Assembly (NCBI RefSeq): GCF_000473105.1
Contig: NZ_KI421498.1
Location: 1,736,001-1,800,000 of the forward strand
DNA length: 64,000 nucleotides
Direction: 5' to 3'
Source: Phaeobacter inhibens DSM 16374
GTDB lineage: Bacteria; Pseudomonadota; Alphaproteobacteria; Rhodobacterales; Rhodobacteraceae
Below the pieces are notes generated by a model. The model had not been told where the DNA came from, did no database searches, and saw only the letters and a list, made by a program, of their open reading frames with translations. Positions 61,558 to 64,000 of the stretch are shown here, piece by piece; position 1 is the stretch's first letter, and the number at the start of each line of letters is the position of its first letter. The position numbers and the translations under genes are program-made.

Positions 61558-61582
61558 TTGGGGCGGTATGTTGCCGCCCCAA
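61558..61582 (+). other. Intercistronic hairpin between mtoX and senC
   Basis: TTGGGGCGG (61558-61566) and CCGCCCCAA (61574-61582) form a 9-bp stem with a 7-base loop, 10 bases after the mtoX stop. No T-tract follows. It may stabilise the mtoX message and lower downstream expression. Confidence 0.55.
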
Positions 61583-61619
61583 CATTCCCTCGCGGACCTC
61601 AACTTGCCGGAGGATTTCC

Positions 61620-62369
61620 ATGCGCAAGAGAACTCTCGCCGTTTCCATAACCGCTGCTGCGGCGTTGCTGACAGGTGTTGTGGCCCTGGCCGGAACCTGG
61701 CGCCCAGCGGATCTGATGGCGCGGTTGACGCCCGCTGCATTGCGGGCCAGTCCCGCCCGCCTCTCAGACGTATTCCCAAGCGACCCAGCCTTCCAGTTCA
61801 GCCCGCCGGAACCCGGATCGTACCGGCTGAACCGACTGAAACCTGCACCGGATGGCACGGTACTGACCGCCGATGGCACCACCGGTCAGCTGCATCAGCT
61901 GATCGATGGCAAGATCACGCTGGTCAGTTTTGTTTATCTGACATGCGGCGATGTTGATGGCTGTCCGCTGGCCTTCTCGACACTTTATGACATTCACGAC
62001 GCCAGCGCACAGCTTCCGGATCTGCGACGGGACGTTCAACTGATGACCATCAGCTTCGACCCCGAGCGCGACACTGTCGAAGCCATCGCAGCCTTTGCGC
62101 ATCCGGTGAGCAGCGATCCCGCCAGCACACAGAAACTGGATTGGCAAGTGCTGACCACACCGGATACCGCGGCGTTACAGCCCCTACTGGACGGGTTTGG
62201 CCAGGTCGTGGACCGTGGCAGCGCAGACGACCAGATCAACCATCTGCTGCGCATGTATCTGGTCGACCGACACGGCATGATCCGCAATGTTTACGGGCTG
62301 GGCCTGATTGACCCGCGTCTGTTGATGACGGATGTGGAAACACTGCTACTGGAAGAGGTCGGAAAGTGA
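61620..62369 (+). CDS. SCO1/SenC-family copper chaperone with CX5C motif
   Basis: 249 residues, GGAGG upstream. An N-terminal helix (VSITAAAALLTGVVALAG) anchors or exports the protein. The thioredoxin-like domain has YLTCGDVDGCPLAF: cysteines 109 and 115 are five residues apart rather than three as in canonical SCO1 (CxxxCP). The third copper ligand would be H208 in NHLLRMYLVDRHG. It probably delivers copper to MtoX in the periplasm. Its stop overlaps the next gene's GTG start (GTGA). Confidence 0.88.
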   Translation: MRKRTLAVSITAAAALLTGVVALAGTWRPADLMARLTPAALRASPARLSDVFPSDPAFQFSPPEPGSYRLNRLKPAPDGTVLTADGTTGQLHQLIDGKITLVSFVYLTCGDVDGCPLAFSTLYDIHDASAQLPDLRRDVQLMTISFDPERDTVEAIAAFAHPVSSDPASTQKLDWQVLTTPDTAALQPLLDGFGQVVDRGSADDQINHLLRMYLVDRHGMIRNVYGLGLIDPRLLMTDVETLLLEEVGK

Positions 62370-63619
62370 TCCGCCTCCCCGCCCTTCTGCGGCATTTCAT
62401 GTCGTTCAATGCAGCCGCTGTGCTAGCGCTGGTTTTCGACGCGTCGATAGTTCTTGCCGACGGCGATACTCTGGCCGGGCCAAGCGATCTTCCGGTGCAA
62501 ATCTCCGCTGACAGCTGTCCGCAGCCACCAGATGAAGACTGGGCGGAGAGAGCTGCCAAACGCAGTTTGACACCTCAGCTGGGGTTGCCGCCTCTGGTCT
62601 ATCCGGCGGACAATCCTCCGACAGCGGCGCGGATTGCGCTGGGGCGGCAAATCTTCTTTGACCGCGCGCTGTCGATCAACAACACCATGTCCTGCGCCAT
62701 GTGCCATGTGCCGGAACAGGGGTTTGCCAACTGGGAGCTCGCGACCTCGGTCGGCGTGGAGGGGCGCAGCGTGAAACGTAACGCTCCGAGCCTGATCAAT
62801 GTCGGCCTACTAGATCCGCTGTTTCACGATGGCCGCGATCCAATGCTGGAAACTCAGTTTATCGGGCCGCTCACCGCCCGAAACGAGATGGCCAACCCAT
62901 CCGCAGGGCGTGTCGTTTCCCACCTCCAAACCGACAGTGCTTATGACAGCTTGTTTAAGGAGGCTTTTGGTTCGCCCGCTTCACTAGACCGGATTGGCAT
63001 GGCGCTGGCCGCCTACCAACGGGCGTTGACCGTCGGCAACAGCCCGTTTGACCAGTGGTTCTATGGCGGTGATCCAGCTGCCGTGTCACCCGCCGCAATA
63101 CGCGGGTTCGAACTGTTTCGCAATAAAGCAGGATGTGTGTCCTGCCACAGCGTTGGCCCGGATGATGCGCTCTTCACCGATCAGCAATTCCACGACACAG
63201 GATATGGTCAGATGCGGGAGCTGGAGCGCCAAAATCCACCGAAAACCCTGCCTGTTCAGGTCGCACCCGGCGTGATCCATCATGTGGATTATGAACTGGT
63301 CCGCGCAGTCAGCAGCCCCCGGGATGCTGATCTTGGGCGCTATGAGGTGACCGAGGACCCGCAGGACCGATGGCAGTTCCGGACACCGACGCTGCGCAAC
63401 CTTGTGGTCTCGCCACCCTATATGCATGACGGCGGGCTCAGTACGCTGGCTGATGTGATTGGCTACTATGACAGCGGCGGTGCGGGGCTGTCCGGTCAAG
63501 ACACGCGTGTGCAACCGCTCGGCCTGAGCGACCAGGAAAAGACTGAGCTTCTAGCCTTTCTCACCACTCTGACGTCTTCGGGACTGGATTGTCTGGTCGC
63601 AGATGCCCGCCAGCCATGA
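62366..63619 (+). CDS. Dihaem cytochrome c peroxidase/MauG-like protein
   Basis: 417 residues from a GTG overlapping the senC stop. An N-terminal signal sequence precedes two c-haem sites: C110AMC113H114 and C257VSC260H261. FDRALSINNTMSCAMCH, FHDGRDPMLETQFIGPL, and FRTPTLRNLVVSPPYMHDGG are the blocks of the CcpA/MauG family. MauG-like proteins oxidise residues in partner enzymes; in mtoX clusters this one may create a tryptophan-derived cofactor or remove peroxide (inference). It ends four bases from the convergent Lrp gene. Confidence 0.92.
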   Translation: MIRLPALLRHFMSFNAAAVLALVFDASIVLADGDTLAGPSDLPVQISADSCPQPPDEDWAERAAKRSLTPQLGLPPLVYPADNPPTAARIALGRQIFFDRALSINNTMSCAMCHVPEQGFANWELATSVGVEGRSVKRNAPSLINVGLLDPLFHDGRDPMLETQFIGPLTARNEMANPSAGRVVSHLQTDSAYDSLFKEAFGSPASLDRIGMALAAYQRALTVGNSPFDQWFYGGDPAAVSPAAIRGFELFRNKAGCVSCHSVGPDDALFTDQQFHDTGYGQMRELERQNPPKTLPVQVAPGVIHHVDYELVRAVSSPRDADLGRYEVTEDPQDRWQFRTPTLRNLVVSPPYMHDGGLSTLADVIGYYDSGGAGLSGQDTRVQPLGLSDQEKTELLAFLTTLTSSGLDCLVADARQP

Positions 63620-63623
63620 GCCA

Positions 63624-64000
63624 TTAATCCAGATGGTAACCGCGAAATTCTTTCACCGTGGACACCCCCAGCAGGGTCTTCATCTGCGCCACAGAGGGGA
63701 TCTCCGACAATCGGTTGCGATAGAGTTTCTCATAAGCATCCGTATTGCGCGCAGCGACGCGCATCAGATAGTCGAATTCCCCCGAAATCAAATGGCACTC
63801 CAGCACCTCGGGCATATGTGAAATGGCATCTTCAAACGCCTGAATATTCTCCCGCTGCTGGCTGACCAGCTTGATCTCGATAAAGATTTGCAGCTCAAGA
63901 CCAACCTTCTTGCGATCCAGCCGCGCCGCATAGCCTTCAATCATGCCATTGGCTTCCATCATCTTGACACGACGGTGGCATGCGGACAAAGACAGCCCAA
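63624..64000 (-). CDS. Lrp/AsnC-family regulator (partial, N-terminus off the window)
   Basis: The reverse-strand frame is open to the right edge and ends at 63624, about 125 residues. It starts with the end of the helix-turn-helix, LSLSACHRRVKMMEANGMI, followed by the AsnC ligand domain with LISGEFDYLMRVAARNTDAYEKLY. The start lies outside the window. It converges on the MauG-like gene. The target genes are unknown. Confidence 0.93.
   Translation of the reverse strand, partial: GLSLSACHRRVKMMEANGMIEGYAARLDRKKVGLELQIFIEIKLVSQQRENIQAFEDAISHMPEVLECHLISGEFDYLMRVAARNTDAYEKLYRNRLSEIPSVAQMKTLLGVSTVKEFRGYHLD

Overview
The window looks like chromosomal DNA of a Roseobacter-group alphaproteobacterium (family Rhodobacteraceae; Phaeobacter, Leisingera or Ruegeria relatives are the likeliest, by inference). 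The signs are GC-rich genes, a CarD regulator beside a seven-iron ferredoxin and a SUV3-like helicase, a partial LuxI autoinducer synthase, late cobalamin genes and very compact sugar-catabolic operons. No insertion sequence, phage gene, CRISPR array or rRNA was seen. One tRNA gene, tRNA-Thr(TGT), is present.

Positions 1-28400 are mostly housekeeping and signalling. They hold a LuxI-type AHL synthase cut by the left edge with a hybrid histidine kinase upstream of it, tRNA-Thr, a glycosyltransferase-like protein, metY, a SIMPL-domain exported protein, an 899-residue membrane protein that looks like a PilM/GspL-PilP/GspC fusion, hpd with a divergent Lrp regulator, an Aer-type PAS protein, a Kef-type antiporter, cobT/cobS, a potassium channel with a zinc-ribbon tail, carD, fdxA, an S4 protein, the SUV3-like helicase, a TPR protein, SCP2 and lysophospholipase genes, pepF, a DksA-like protein, a glutathione S-transferase and an NmrA-like protein.

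Positions 28400-42650 form an oligogalactoside island. An IclR regulator and an ABC ATPase are divergent from a long, largely overlapping operon: binding protein, two permeases, GH36 alpha-galactosidase, IlvD/Edd dehydratase, short-chain dehydrogenase, DgoK, DgoA, SMP-30 lactonase and GH42 beta-galactosidase. Together these encode import, hydrolysis and a complete De Ley-Doudoroff route from galactose to pyruvate and glyceraldehyde 3-phosphate. A palindrome matching the IclR-family box lies between the divergent transcripts.

Positions 42650-55740 form a myo-inositol regulon. It has a ribose-type ABC transporter, a LacI regulator, two MocA-family oxidoreductases, an IolE-like protein and iolD-iolC-iolB-aldolase-iolG. 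An identical 16-bp palindrome, TTGCAACCGGTTGCAA, lies in both divergent promoter regions and is the probable LacI operator.

Positions 55750-64000 hold a PhyH-type dioxygenase divergent from a second LacI regulator, a 3-hydroxyisobutyrate-dehydrogenase-family protein, a second IclR regulator, and a methanethiol oxidase cluster (mtoX, SCO1/SenC, MauG-like dihaem protein) that suggests methylated-sulfur metabolism. The last gene, an Lrp regulator, is cut by the right edge.
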